From positions 1,939,501-2,003,500 of the forward strand of contig NZ_LT607733.1 of NCBI RefSeq assembly GCF_900091445.1: a stretch of 64,000 bases of DNA, in the 5' to 3' direction. Shown piece by piece: positions 9,601 through 19,532 of the stretch. The first letter of the stretch is position 1, and each line of letters opens with the position of its first letter. A program made the position numbers and the translations under genes. The notes beneath the pieces are model-generated. The model did no database searches. It was not told where the DNA came from and worked only from the letters and a program-made list of their open reading frames with translations. This DNA is from Micromonospora echinofusca. GTDB lineage: Bacteria; Actinomycetota; Actinomycetes; Mycobacteriales; Micromonosporaceae.

Positions 9601-12600
9601 CGCCGGCGGCCAGCTCACCGTCACGTTCGACGCCGGCGGCGACACGAATGTCACGAAGTTCAAGTACAGCGTCGACGGCACCGGCCTGGGCAGCACGGTG
9701 AACGCCACCGCCGCAGGTGGCACGGCCACTGTGACCGTTGACGTGGGCACCACCACCATTGGCGAGCGGCCGGTGTACGCGGTCGCGGTGGACGACGGCA
9801 ACCGGGTCAGCGGCATGAACCAGGGGCAGTTCACCGTCGCCCCCGCCGCGAGCCTTTCCGGCACCGTGTGGGATGCGAACTTCATGCCGCAGGCCGGAGC
9901 GGTCGTCCAGCTTCAGCCCGGCGGCCACCAGAGCGCGTCAGGCGCCGACGGCAGCTACGCCCTGACCGGGTTCGCACCCGGCCTGTACACCATCACCGCG
10001 ACGTTCGGCGGGCGGTGCGGCCAGGCGTTCAGCGGCCAAATCGAGATCGACGGCCAGGGCCTCACGTTTGACATCTTTATGTCCGCGCTGAGTGACGACC
10101 TGGGCCACACCTGCTCCGAGCAGACCGCCGCACTTGCCACGGCGGCCACCCCGTTGACGCTGACCGGCGACGACGCGGTCGCCACGGTCCAGCTACCGTT
10201 CGCCTTCCCGTTCTACGGCGGGGCGTACCGCAGCGCCTGGGTCGACACGAACGGGTTGCTCTCCTTCACCGACCCGGGCGGCTCCCACCCCTACACCGGC
10301 GGCGGGCAACTGCCCGCGCCGGCGGACCCGAACGCTCTGGTGGCGCCGTTCTGGGACGACCTGGTGGTCGACGCGTCAGCGAGCGTGCGTACCTCCAGCA
10401 CCGGCACGGGCAGCGGGCAGCGGTTCGTCGTCGAGTGGCGCAACGTGCACCGCAAGGGCAACACGGCGGAGCGGTTGTCCTTCGGGGTGGTGTTGGCACC
10501 TGACGGCACGGTGACGACCAACTACGACCAGCTCGATACCCCGGCGGAGAAGGGCGGCAACGCGATCGTCGGCATCGAGGCGGCAGCCGGCGAGGACGGC
10601 CTGTCGTACTCCGTGAGCGAGCCCGTGCTGACCAGCGGGAAGGCGATCACCTTCATCCGTCCCGACGTCGCCGGCGAGTTGGAGACGCACAACCTCTCCG
10701 GCACGCTGACCGACGCCGGCGGCGCCCCGGTCGCTGGCGCCACGATCTCGCTCGACCCGAGCGGCCTGACCGCCACCACCGGCGCCGGTGGGACGTACGC
10801 CTTCACGGGCCTGGTCGTCGACAGCTACACCGTCTCGGTCAAGCTCGCCGGCCGCTGCGGCTCGGCCGTGCGCGCCCAGGTGGAGCTCTCGGCCGACATC
10901 GTGCGCAACCTGCAGCTCGGACCGGACTACGGGGACATGGGGTACGCGTGCACCACCGGCAGCGGCGGCTTCGTCGCGGCGGCCAACGTCCTCGCCCTGA
11001 CCGGCGACGACGCGACGGCGTCGGTGACGCTGCCGTTCCCGGTGCAGTTCCACGGCGAGGCGTACACGACCGGTCGGGTGCACACCAACGGCCTGGTCAG
11101 CTTCGGCAGCGCCTCCGGTGAGCCGGACACCTGGGCGAACCCGACGATGCCGACGGCCACGGCACCCAACGCGGTGGTGGCACCGTTCTGGGACGACTTC
11201 GAGGTCGACGCGTCGGCCAGCGTGCGGACCCAGACCCTCGGTACCGCCCCGAACCGGTCGTACGTGGTCGAGTGGCGCAACGTCAACTTCCGCCCGCCGA
11301 GCACCGGGCGGCTGACCTTTGAGGTGATTTTCCACGAGGACGGGCGGATCGCGTACCACTACGGCGCGATGTCCACCCCGGTGCAGCAGGGCGCGGGCGC
11401 GACCATCGGCCTGGAGAACGGCTCGGGCACGGTGGCGGCGCTGTACTCCTTCCAGGAGGCGGTGCTCACCGGCAACAGCTCGATCACCTACAGCCCCGCG
11501 CCGGCCGGCACGGTCAGCGGTGTGCTCACCACCGCGGTGACCGGTCAGTCGGTCGCCGGTGCGACGGTGACCCTGAACCCGGGCAACCGCACCACCACTA
11601 CTGGCACGGACGGCAGCTACCAGTTCACCGGCGTGAAGGTCGGTGAGTACAAGGTGACCGCGTCCACCGGGGACAACCGGTGCGCCGGCCAGTACGCCCG
11701 TGAGACCGTCAACCACCCCGGGGGGACTTCGGACGTGGACCTGTCGGTCATGGTCGACGGGGATGAGTTCGGCTACAAGTGCACCAGCGGTGCGCAGACC
11801 TTCGTCCCCGGCGACGTGGTCGAGGGATGGCAGGGCGACGAGACGGTGTGGCCAAAGAACCCGCCGTTCCCGGTCAAGCTCTACGGCGAGTCGTACACCT
11901 CGGCCTGGATCAGCGCCAACGGCCTGATCAGCTTCAAGGACCCGGCCTACTTCGGCTGGATCGGGTCGATTCCCGGCACGCTCCCGTCACCTGCCGCCGA
12001 GGGTTCCCCGAACGCCGCCGTGTACGTGCACTGGGACGACTGGGTGGTCGACTCGCAGGCCCGGATCGCCACGAAGATCAGCGGTACCGCACCGAACCGG
12101 CAGTGGGTCGTGGAGTGGCGCAACGTGCACCTCTACGGCGATACCAGTACCCGGGCCACCTTTGAGGTGATCTTCAGCGAAGGCGGTGACATCACGCTCG
12201 CCTATGCCGACATCGACCCGGCCAAACCGGTCGAGCGGGGTGGCGAGGCCACTGTGGGCATCGAGAACGCCGACGGGTCCATCGGCTTCCAGTACCTGCA
12301 CCGGGAGACCTGGCTGGCCAGCGGCCAAGGCGTCACCTTCAAGCCCAACCCGCCGGGGCAGGGCAGCGTGGCAGGCACGGTGACCTGCCAGGGCACCCCG
12401 GTGGCCGGGGCGACCGTCAAGGTGGCCGACCGGACGGCCACCACCGCCGCGGACGGCACGTACCAGGTGGCCGTCGTGCCGGCGGGCAGCTGGGCGGCTG
12501 TCGTCACCGTGGCCGGCGGAGCCTGCAAGGGCTCGGACGTCCGGCAGGTGGTGGTCGGCACCAACATTCAAGCGGCCGCCGACTACGCCCTGGGCGCGAC

Positions 12601-13192
12601 CCCCGGCGGAGGCGGTTACACGCTGACCGAACAGGCTGTGCCCTACACGCCGGCCAGCGGCACCGTGCTCCCGATGAGCGGCGACGACGCCTTCACCCCG
12701 GTCACCCTGCCCTTCCCCGTGACGCACTACGGCCAGACGTACACCACCGGCTGGGTGGACATCAACGGCGTGCTGAGCTTCGTCGACCCCGGCGAACCGT
12801 CACCGGACGCGTGGCCGATCCCCTCACCGGACAGTCCTGAGGAGCCCAACGCCGCGCTCTACCCCTTCTGGCACGACTGGTTCGTCGACAGCAACGCCAG
12901 TGTCCGCACCGCGGTGCGGGGCAGCGCCCCCAACCGACAGTTCGTCGTCGAGTGGCGCAACGTGCACTCCTACGAGGACCCCCTCACCCGGATCACCTTC
13001 CAGGTCGTCATCGACGAGGCCGGCGGCTACAGCTTCACCTACATCGACAACGACGGCACCTTCCTGGAACGCGGCGGCGCCGCCACCATCGGCATCGAGA
13101 ACGCCGAGGGCACCGCCGCCATCCAGTACACCTACCGCCAGCCGGCCCTCCGGCCGGGCCTGGGGCTGCGCTTCAACCCGCCTAGTTCCTGA
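6659..13192 (+). CDS. Giant secreted multidomain protein: DNRLRE-like, LamG-like and four Cna/NIDO-like repeat units
   Basis: About 2177 residues, with a Sec signal peptide ending near ATSAAGA. A DNRLRE-like domain lies at about 330-520 and a fibronectin-type segment at about 640-745. A LamG/concanavalin-like domain follows at about 746-960. From residue 1064 to the end come four tandem units, each a carboxypeptidase-regulatory-like domain followed by a NIDO-like beta domain. The landmarks FPFYGG-like, NGLxSF and VEWRNVH recur about every 840 bp. The architecture suggests an exported adhesive or scaffold protein. It sits 59 bp upstream of the RHS toxin, a common actinobacterial pairing. GTG 6644 is an alternative start. 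Confidence 0.8.
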   Translation: MPADVSRVTSGFRQRWTAVVVVAAIAASVLGVPATSAAGAEPAKALCVDEQPDAGAARRMLAICGRRVEDLSARTEWSQTFLNVDGSRTLEQSIEPTRVRKGGSWAPVDTTLKASADGVAPRATVLPMAFSAGGDAPIARLLDGDREVAMTWPGGLPKPVLEGSTAVYRNVLPDVDLRVTAQPLGFSEVLVVRSRQAAADPKLASLRFGLRTKGVTVGTAAGGGLAARDDKGGTVFAAPAPLMWDSSEAPDVEVDGAKPAEKRVRVLGAPRKPDAAQQEQERSAPGSPGRSAVPESARRAVMPVRVDGDTVTLVPDRAMLTDPRTKLPIYIDPSWTGGISSNAWTSVWSKHKSSSFWQNSTALYNGKTFGSAGAGRTEDCKGCADHIIRSMFRMNTSSVRGKHILAAQFRVEQRHAWTCSPKTNAKLWMTGAISSGTTWNNQPSWYSSYTAQTVGNRKYGAAHGCLGTGTIEFNVKTMVAKAAASNWSTLTVGLRAIDEGTLGQWKRFNHASPKLAITYNTNPNAPSDRKSDGKACATGTSRPYVLTMTPILAARHSDPDTSQQSLTSWFYWWPVGGARNETDKVSQAAGNPSAVSKAIPSGKLTDGGSYVWQSRTWDGSHYGAWSGTCEFTVDATPPPAPTGVSSTNYTNDGVPRGGVGLPGTFTVAPPSTRPHEVREYAYSLDSGVLTAAKTVPARTTDYGASISLAPLHDGVNVLHVWSKDHAGRFSTPVTYTFSVKAGSGPAAEWTFEETGTNATDVSGHGNTLALGSATRVAGRSGVGSTLSLSGTTAATKTGTINTPHPDTGVSTPVRTDSSFTVAAWVKINSTAGTGVQTVVSTSGSRMSAYHLGYAGSNQRWRFTMAAADTDNAAGYSVLSDSMPTAGKWTHLAGVYDASTKKMTLYVNGVAQTATATLVGGFNATTEVAIGKRKFNGNSDSFFTGTVDDVRFYNFIETPANLAKLAVPLQPKITFPNGTAITAGGQLTVTFDAGGDTNVTKFKYSVDGTGLGSTVNATAAGGTATVTVDVGTTTIGERPVYAVAVDDGNRVSGMNQGQFTVAPAASLSGTVWDANFMPQAGAVVQLQPGGHQSASGADGSYALTGFAPGLYTITATFGGRCGQAFSGQIEIDGQGLTFDIFMSALSDDLGHTCSEQTAALATAATPLTLTGDDAVATVQLPFAFPFYGGAYRSAWVDTNGLLSFTDPGGSHPYTGGGQLPAPADPNALVAPFWDDLVVDASASVRTSSTGTGSGQRFVVEWRNVHRKGNTAERLSFGVVLAPDGTVTTNYDQLDTPAEKGGNAIVGIEAAAGEDGLSYSVSEPVLTSGKAITFIRPDVAGELETHNLSGTLTDAGGAPVAGATISLDPSGLTATTGAGGTYAFTGLVVDSYTVSVKLAGRCGSAVRAQVELSADIVRNLQLGPDYGDMGYACTTGSGGFVAAANVLALTGDDATASVTLPFPVQFHGEAYTTGRVHTNGLVSFGSASGEPDTWANPTMPTATAPNAVVAPFWDDFEVDASASVRTQTLGTAPNRSYVVEWRNVNFRPPSTGRLTFEVIFHEDGRIAYHYGAMSTPVQQGAGATIGLENGSGTVAALYSFQEAVLTGNSSITYSPAPAGTVSGVLTTAVTGQSVAGATVTLNPGNRTTTTGTDGSYQFTGVKVGEYKVTASTGDNRCAGQYARETVNHPGGTSDVDLSVMVDGDEFGYKCTSGAQTFVPGDVVEGWQGDETVWPKNPPFPVKLYGESYTSAWISANGLISFKDPAYFGWIGSIPGTLPSPAAEGSPNAAVYVHWDDWVVDSQARIATKISGTAPNRQWVVEWRNVHLYGDTSTRATFEVIFSEGGDITLAYADIDPAKPVERGGEATVGIENADGSIGFQYLHRETWLASGQGVTFKPNPPGQGSVAGTVTCQGTPVAGATVKVADRTATTAADGTYQVAVVPAGSWAAVVTVAGGACKGSDVRQVVVGTNIQAAADYALGATPGGGGYTLTEQAVPYTPASGTVLPMSGDDAFTPVTLPFPVTHYGQTYTTGWVDINGVLSFVDPGEPSPDAWPIPSPDSPEEPNAALYPFWHDWFVDSNASVRTAVRGSAPNRQFVVEWRNVHSYEDPLTRITFQVVIDEAGGYSFTYIDNDGTFLERGGAATIGIENAEGTAAIQYTYRQPALRPGLGLRFNPPSS

Positions 13193-13251
13193 CCCACCCG
13201 GTACCACCCAGTCCTTGAACCCTCGCTGATCCGAAGCCCCGGAGGCCACTG

Positions 13252-16200
13252 GTGACGTCACCCATGCCATTGCGATCACCCTCGGTGTTGGAAATATGGC
13301 AAAGAGTCATATCTCGGCGACGCTCGTGGATTGCTGCGCCCCTGACTGCCACCGTGGTGGCCGCCCTGCTCCACGCACCCCCGGTGCAGGCGGCGTCGAA
13401 GGAGACCTACACCCCGTCGTCGGCTAAACCGGTGCCGACCGTGCCAGTGAAGCCGGTCAAACCGCAGACGGCAGTGCTGGCGAAGCGGCCGCCATCAACG
13501 GCCGGCAAACCGGCTGCGGCGTGGCCGCAGTCCGGAGTGGAAGTGGTCGAAGTGGCCGCTGCCGGCACCGGCGGGGTCAAAGCCGGCGACTTGCCCGTGA
13601 CATTGGCTGCGGCGGAGCGGAAGGTACGTTCGGCCAGAGACCCACAGCGGGTGAGAGTCGAGGTCCTCGACCGGGTGGCGACCGAGCGGGCCCGAGTGCA
13701 GGGTCTGGTGCTGCGTCTCGGCCGTGCTGATGGTGTTGCCGTCGCCGGCCACACCAAACTCACTGTCGACTACCGATCGTTCGCCACGGCCTACGGTGCC
13801 GACTGGGCAAGCCGACTCCGGCTTGTGGCGCTGCCCGCCTGCGCCCTGAGCACCCCCGAAAAGAAGCAGTGCGTCGGGAGCCCACTGCCGTCACGTAACG
13901 ATCTCGCCACCAGGTCCTTGTCAGCTGATGTGCCGGTGAACGGAGCGCAGACCCTGGTGGCTGCCACGGCGGGACCTTCCGGTCCCGCCGGGGACTATGC
14001 GGCCTCCCCGCTGAACCCATCGGCGACATGGGCCGCCGGCGGCAACACCGGTGCCTTCACGTGGTCGTACCCGATGCGGACACCCCCGGCGCTCGGTGGC
14101 CCAGCACCCCAGATTGGCCTGTCATACTCCTCGCAGTCGGTCGACGGCCAGCACGCCGCCTCCAACAATCAGCCGTCCTGGATAGGCGAGGGTTTCGAGC
14201 CGTCAATCGGCGGGTTCATCGAGCGCCGGTACCAGGGCTGCGCGCGAGACATGGATGGCTCAGCCAACAACGACAAGAAGACCGGCGACCTCTGCTGGGA
14301 GACGGACAACGCGGTACTGTCCCTCGTCGGCCACTCCGGTGAGCTGATCTACAACGCCGCTGAGGGTCGTTGGCACCTGCGGGGCGACGACGGTTCCCGC
14401 ATCGAGCGCAAGATTGGTGCCAGCAACGGCGACAACAACGGCGAGCATTGGGTCGTCACCACCAGCGACGGCATCCAGTACTGGTTCGGCCGCAACCGGC
14501 TGCCCGGATGGGCATCCGGCAACTCCGAAACCAACTCGACGTTCACCGTCCCGGTCTTCGGCAACGACCCGGGTGAACCCTGTCAAGCGCCGGCCTTCAT
14601 CGACTCTGACTGCATGCAGGCGTGGCGGTGGAACCTCGACTACGTTGTCGACACCTCCGGCAACTCGGCGTCGTACTGGTACCAACAGGAAACCAACAAG
14701 TACGGCCGTAATCTAGACGCCGAGGACGACGCCACTTACGACAGAGGTGGTTGGCTGGACCGGATTGACTACGGCACCCGGCAGGTCAACGGCGTCGACT
14801 CGGTCCTCAGCACCGCAGCGCCCCTGCGGGTGGACCTCGGCGTGGGTGACCGCTGCCTGAGCGACTGCGCGACACACGACGAGACGCACTGGCCGGACAC
14901 CCCGTGGGACATGGCCTGTTCCGGCGGATCCTGCCCGGACAAGTTCTTCCCCACGTTCTGGTCGACCAAACGGCTCTCCACGGTCACCACCCAGATTCGC
15001 AGTGGCACCGGTTACAGCGATGTCGAGCGTTGGACGCTAACGCACACTTTCCCCGACCCCGGCGACGGCACCCGCGCCGGGTTGTGGCTGGACAAACTGT
15101 CCCATGCCGGCCTCGTCGCGGGGGCTGCCTCCGTCCCGGACGTGTTGTTCACCCCGGTGCAGTTGTCCAATCGGGTGGACACGATCGACTTCGCAGCCGC
15201 CATGAACTGGATGCGTATCACCAAGATCCGCAACGAGACCGGCGGCACCATCAGCGTCAACTACTCCGACCAGGACTGCACGGCCGGCCAGACCATGCCG
15301 ACACCGCACACGAACACTCGGCGGTGTTACCCGGTCGTCTGGGAACCGGAGGGCTACACCAACCCGGTCACTGACTGGTTCCACAAGTACGTGGTGACCA
15401 CTATCTATGAAAACGACAACACTGGCGGTGTTCCACCGAACGGCAGCCCACGCACGGTCTACTCGTACGACTACCTCGACGGAGCGGCCTGGCATTACAA
15501 CGACGATGACGGCCTGATTGAGAAGAAGCACAAGACCTGGTCGGACTACCGGGGGTACGGCCGGGTCGGCCTCACCGTCGGTGACCCGGGGGAACAGACC
15601 TACACCGAGACCCGCTACTTCCGCGGAATGTACGGCGACAAGTTGACACCAAGCGGTGGCACCCGAACCACGACCGTCGACGGCATCAACGACGAGGACT
15701 GGTACGCCGGCCTGCTCCGCGAGACCAAGATCCTCAACGGCCCCGGCGGACCCGTCGTCCAGCGTGAGCTGGCAGCCCCGTGGCCGTCACCAGCCACCGC
15801 CACCCGCACCATCAACGGCGACACCGTCACCGCACGCTTCACCCGGGTGGGTACGGTGACCCGCCACACGACCCTTGACGCGGGCCGCGGCGAACGGGTC
15901 AACAAGACAGTCACGACGTACGACAACTTCGGCATGCCACTCACCATCGACGACCTCGGCCAAGACGGGGTCGCCGGCGACGAGCAGTGCACGAAAAACG
16001 ACTTTATCCCGCGCAACTCCACCGACTGGATCATGGACCGCCTCCACCGGGTCGAGACCTATGCGGTCAAGTGCGCGGATACGGCCAACCCCACCACCCT
16101 CACCGAAGCCGACGTGATCGGTGAAACCCGGACCCGCTACGACAACCAGGCGTTCGAGGCCACGCCGACCAAGGGCCTCGCGACCCACACCGAGGAAATG

Positions 16201-19200
16201 GCGGCCTGGAACGCCGGGACGCCGACGTTCACGGTGGTCAAGCGGGACGCCCACGACGTCCACGGCCGCGTCACGTCCTCCTGGGACGCGATGGACAAGC
16301 AGACCACCGTCGCCTTCACTCCGGCCAACGACGGGGTCGTCACCTCGACGCTGACCAAGAATCCCCTGTTGCACGAGACCACGACGACGATGGCCGCGGC
16401 GTGGGGGCTGCCGACGTCGATCATCGACCCGAACGGCAAACGAACCGACCTGAGTTACGACCCGCTCGGCCGACTGTCGTCGGTATGGATGCCAGGCCGG
16501 GACAAGGCGACCGAGACGGCGAACAGCACCTTCACCTACCAGATCCGCGCCGACGCGCCATCGGTGATCGCATCCTCCCGGCTGAACGCCGCAGGCGCCT
16601 ACGTAACCACCTATGAACTCTTCGACGGCCTGCTTCGCAGCCGCCAGACGCAGAAACCGTCGCCATCCGGCGGCCGGCTCATCACAGAGGCCTTCTACGA
16701 CTCGACCGGCCGCTCGGTGCTGAACTTCGAGGCGTACCACGCGAGCGGTTCGCCCGGCGGCACGTTGCTGACCGCCACGGACAAGGCATCCGTCCCGAAG
16801 CAGACGCGCAGCATCTACGACGGCGCAGGCCGGACCACCGATCTGGTCTTCCAGCCCTACGGCACGGAGCGGTGGCGCACAACCACCTACTACTCCGGCG
16901 ACCGTACCGACGTCACCCCTCCGGCGGGCGGCACGGCAACCTCCAAGGTCACCGACGTCCGAGACCGGACCGTCGAACTGCGTGAGTACCACACCGCCAC
17001 CCCCACCCCGGGCACGGCCGGGAGTTGGGACGCGACGCGCTACACCTACGACCGCAGGGGCCACCTGACCACAGTGGCCGACGCGAAGGGCAACGATTGG
17101 ATCTACCGTTACGACGTCCGCGGCCGGCAGGTCGAAACCGATGACCCCGACAAGGGCCTCACGGAATCCACCTACGACAACGCCGACCGGGTTACCACGG
17201 TCACCGACGCGCGTGGTAAGAAAATCGCCTACCTGTACGACCCGCTGGGACGGAAGCGGGCCACGTACGAGAACCAGGTCGGCGGCACTATGCGCGCCCA
17301 ATGGATCTACGACACCATCGCAAAGGGCTATCTGTCGCAGTCCACGCGCAAAGTCGGGTCCGCATCCTACCAGGTGAGGATCCTCGACTACACCGATAGC
17401 TACCAACCCGGTAACACCCAGGTCGTGATCCCCTCCAGCGAAACTGGTATCGGCGGTACGTACAACTACAACAACACGTACAACCTCGACGACACGACCG
17501 CATCGACCAGCCTGCCGTCGACCAACACCGACCTCCCCGCCGAGACGCTGACCTACGGTTACAGCCCGCTGGGTCTGCCAACCACGCTCAGCACGTTGTA
17601 CGGCAGCACGAATTCGTCATATGTCGCCGACACGGACTACAACGCTCTGGGCAACGTCGACCAAATCGAGCTGTATGCCGGCACTGGTGGGCGCGTCTTC
17701 CAGAAGTACACGCGCGAACTGGAGACAGGTCGGCTGACCGGCGTCCGCACCGATCGCGACTCCGTGGCACCGAACGTCGTCGCCGACACGCGGTACACCT
17801 TCGACGACTTCGGCAACATCACCAAAGCAGCCGATGTAGCGCCGGACCCGGTCGACGATACCCAGTGCTTCGACTACGACCATCTCCGCCGACTCACCGA
17901 GGCGTGGACCCCGGCCAACGGCGACTGCACGGCCGCGCCAACAACGGCGCTCGGAGGGCCCGCCCCTTACTGGCACTCCTGGCAGTTCGACCTGCTCGGC
18001 AATCGCACCAGCGAGGTGATACACACCAGTTCGGGCGCATCAACCACGACCTACCACTATCCCGCCTCGGGGAGTACGAGCGTCCGTCCGCACGCGGTCA
18101 CCAACACCTCTGGTGCCCGAAGCGGCAGTTACACCTACGACGCGACGGGCAACATGACGACCCGCCCCACACCGTCAGCGGGCACCCAGACCCTCACCTG
18201 GGATCCCGAGGGCCATCTGGAAACCTCTACGGACGCCACCGGTGAGACCCGTTACGTCTACGACGCGGACGGCAATCGGCTCGTCCGCCGTGACCCCGCC
18301 GGTCGGACTCTCTACCTCCCTGGTCAGGAGATCCGCTATACCAACAGCACCGGCACGACGTCGTGTACCCGCTACTACTCCTTCGCGGGGTCGATCGTGG
18401 GGTCGCGCACGGCGAGCGGCCTCACCTGGCTTGGGGCGGACCACCAAGGCACGGCGCTGGTCGCCATCCAAGCCAACTCCCAACAGGCGACGGTACGTAG
18501 GCAGACCCCGTACGGCACACCCCGCGGAACCACGCCGGCCTGGCCGAACGACAAGGGGTTCGTCGGTGGCACGATCGACAACACGGGGTTGACGCACCTG
18601 GGAGCCAGAGAGTACGACCCGACCCTCGGAAAATTCATCTCTCTCGACCCAGTTATGGACCTGCTCGATCCGCAGCAGATAAACGGGTACGTCTACAGCA
18701 ACAACAACCCGGTCACCTTCTCCGACCCCTCCGGGCTCAAGTTCGAGGAGGAAACTGTCGCCGAGTACAACGAGCGACAGCGGAAGAATCGGGCCAAGCA
18801 GGCCAAGGAAAAGAAAAAGAAAAAGGACAATTTCCTCAATTACCTGAACAATAAGCGCCACGAAGCTGCCCAGCTCGCTGCCCGCGATCGGATTCGCAAA
18901 CAGGTAGAGGACATGGGTGGTGATCCCGAAGAGGTGAGGATTGAATACTCAATCCCGGACGCCTGCAAGACAAAGAGCCACAAGGGTCAATGTGGAGAAC
19001 CAGGTAAGGCCGACATCGTCTATATTGACCGCAAGACCGACACGATCTACGTGTGGGAGGTCAAGATTGCTCATCGCGAAGACGAGGCGGAGCGCGACGT
19101 CAAGCACTACATCCGCAAGCTCAGGGCGGATGGGAAGTTCACGAACGTCGAACCGGGGTTCGCATTGACCTCTCTCGTGTTCGCGGCGGTACCCGGCAGT

Positions 19201-19491
19201 CAGGAGTCGGTGGTCGTCTACAACGGACCCACCGAGGGTCAGGTGCTCTACCGTGCCTTCCGGTGGCGCAAGCCCACCCCGCCGCCTCCGCCGAAGCCGG
19301 TAAGGGTCCCCGTGGAGGCGCCGAAGACGGTCGAGGCGCCGAAGCCGATCTTCAGCCCGTGGGTGGTCACGACCGTCGTTACCGTCGGAGTGGTCGGCTT
19401 GGCCGGTGTCTGCATCGTCGCGAGCGCCGGTGCGTGCGGAGTGGCGATCGGTGTCGGCGCCATCGGCGGTACGGTGGCCGCGTCAGGCTGA
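13252..19491 (+). CDS. Secreted RHS-repeat polymorphic toxin with PD-(D/E)XK-like C-terminus and hydrophobic tail
   Basis: A 2079-residue protein starting at GTG 13252 behind GGAGG. A signal peptide (to about residue 45) is followed by a SpvB/TcaC-like beta-propeller entry (about 265-420), then many YD/RHS repeats (for example YDPLGR, TYDNADRV). The RHS core is at about 1783 (GAREYDPTLGKFISLDPV) and ends DPSGL. The variable C-terminus is Lys-rich, then has GKADIVYIDRKTDTIYVWEV followed by K, which fits the D-(x)n-ExK core of a PD-(D/E)XK nuclease. It closes with a Pro linker and a hydrophobic Gly/Ala/Val tail (about 2035-2079). Toxin activity is inferred from the RHS family and this motif. 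Confidence 0.85.
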   Translation: MTSPMPLRSPSVLEIWQRVISRRRSWIAAPLTATVVAALLHAPPVQAASKETYTPSSAKPVPTVPVKPVKPQTAVLAKRPPSTAGKPAAAWPQSGVEVVEVAAAGTGGVKAGDLPVTLAAAERKVRSARDPQRVRVEVLDRVATERARVQGLVLRLGRADGVAVAGHTKLTVDYRSFATAYGADWASRLRLVALPACALSTPEKKQCVGSPLPSRNDLATRSLSADVPVNGAQTLVAATAGPSGPAGDYAASPLNPSATWAAGGNTGAFTWSYPMRTPPALGGPAPQIGLSYSSQSVDGQHAASNNQPSWIGEGFEPSIGGFIERRYQGCARDMDGSANNDKKTGDLCWETDNAVLSLVGHSGELIYNAAEGRWHLRGDDGSRIERKIGASNGDNNGEHWVVTTSDGIQYWFGRNRLPGWASGNSETNSTFTVPVFGNDPGEPCQAPAFIDSDCMQAWRWNLDYVVDTSGNSASYWYQQETNKYGRNLDAEDDATYDRGGWLDRIDYGTRQVNGVDSVLSTAAPLRVDLGVGDRCLSDCATHDETHWPDTPWDMACSGGSCPDKFFPTFWSTKRLSTVTTQIRSGTGYSDVERWTLTHTFPDPGDGTRAGLWLDKLSHAGLVAGAASVPDVLFTPVQLSNRVDTIDFAAAMNWMRITKIRNETGGTISVNYSDQDCTAGQTMPTPHTNTRRCYPVVWEPEGYTNPVTDWFHKYVVTTIYENDNTGGVPPNGSPRTVYSYDYLDGAAWHYNDDDGLIEKKHKTWSDYRGYGRVGLTVGDPGEQTYTETRYFRGMYGDKLTPSGGTRTTTVDGINDEDWYAGLLRETKILNGPGGPVVQRELAAPWPSPATATRTINGDTVTARFTRVGTVTRHTTLDAGRGERVNKTVTTYDNFGMPLTIDDLGQDGVAGDEQCTKNDFIPRNSTDWIMDRLHRVETYAVKCADTANPTTLTEADVIGETRTRYDNQAFEATPTKGLATHTEEMAAWNAGTPTFTVVKRDAHDVHGRVTSSWDAMDKQTTVAFTPANDGVVTSTLTKNPLLHETTTTMAAAWGLPTSIIDPNGKRTDLSYDPLGRLSSVWMPGRDKATETANSTFTYQIRADAPSVIASSRLNAAGAYVTTYELFDGLLRSRQTQKPSPSGGRLITEAFYDSTGRSVLNFEAYHASGSPGGTLLTATDKASVPKQTRSIYDGAGRTTDLVFQPYGTERWRTTTYYSGDRTDVTPPAGGTATSKVTDVRDRTVELREYHTATPTPGTAGSWDATRYTYDRRGHLTTVADAKGNDWIYRYDVRGRQVETDDPDKGLTESTYDNADRVTTVTDARGKKIAYLYDPLGRKRATYENQVGGTMRAQWIYDTIAKGYLSQSTRKVGSASYQVRILDYTDSYQPGNTQVVIPSSETGIGGTYNYNNTYNLDDTTASTSLPSTNTDLPAETLTYGYSPLGLPTTLSTLYGSTNSSYVADTDYNALGNVDQIELYAGTGGRVFQKYTRELETGRLTGVRTDRDSVAPNVVADTRYTFDDFGNITKAADVAPDPVDDTQCFDYDHLRRLTEAWTPANGDCTAAPTTALGGPAPYWHSWQFDLLGNRTSEVIHTSSGASTTTYHYPASGSTSVRPHAVTNTSGARSGSYTYDATGNMTTRPTPSAGTQTLTWDPEGHLETSTDATGETRYVYDADGNRLVRRDPAGRTLYLPGQEIRYTNSTGTTSCTRYYSFAGSIVGSRTASGLTWLGADHQGTALVAIQANSQQATVRRQTPYGTPRGTTPAWPNDKGFVGGTIDNTGLTHLGAREYDPTLGKFISLDPVMDLLDPQQINGYVYSNNNPVTFSDPSGLKFEEETVAEYNERQRKNRAKQAKEKKKKKDNFLNYLNNKRHEAAQLAARDRIRKQVEDMGGDPEEVRIEYSIPDACKTKSHKGQCGEPGKADIVYIDRKTDTIYVWEVKIAHREDEAERDVKHYIRKLRADGKFTNVEPGFALTSLVFAAVPGSQESVVVYNGPTEGQVLYRAFRWRKPTPPPPPKPVRVPVEAPKTVEAPKPIFSPWVVTTVVTVGVVGLAGVCIVASAGACGVAIGVGAIGGTVAASG

Positions 19492-19532
19492 TCTGCTCGT
19501 TGCCGTCCCGGCCGGCTGGAAGGAATTTTCCA

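Noticed and set aside
15787..17406. 539-codon minus-strand ORF opposite the RHS gene
   Set aside because: Shadow of RHS repeats; repetitive Val/Gly/Arg composition, no domain.
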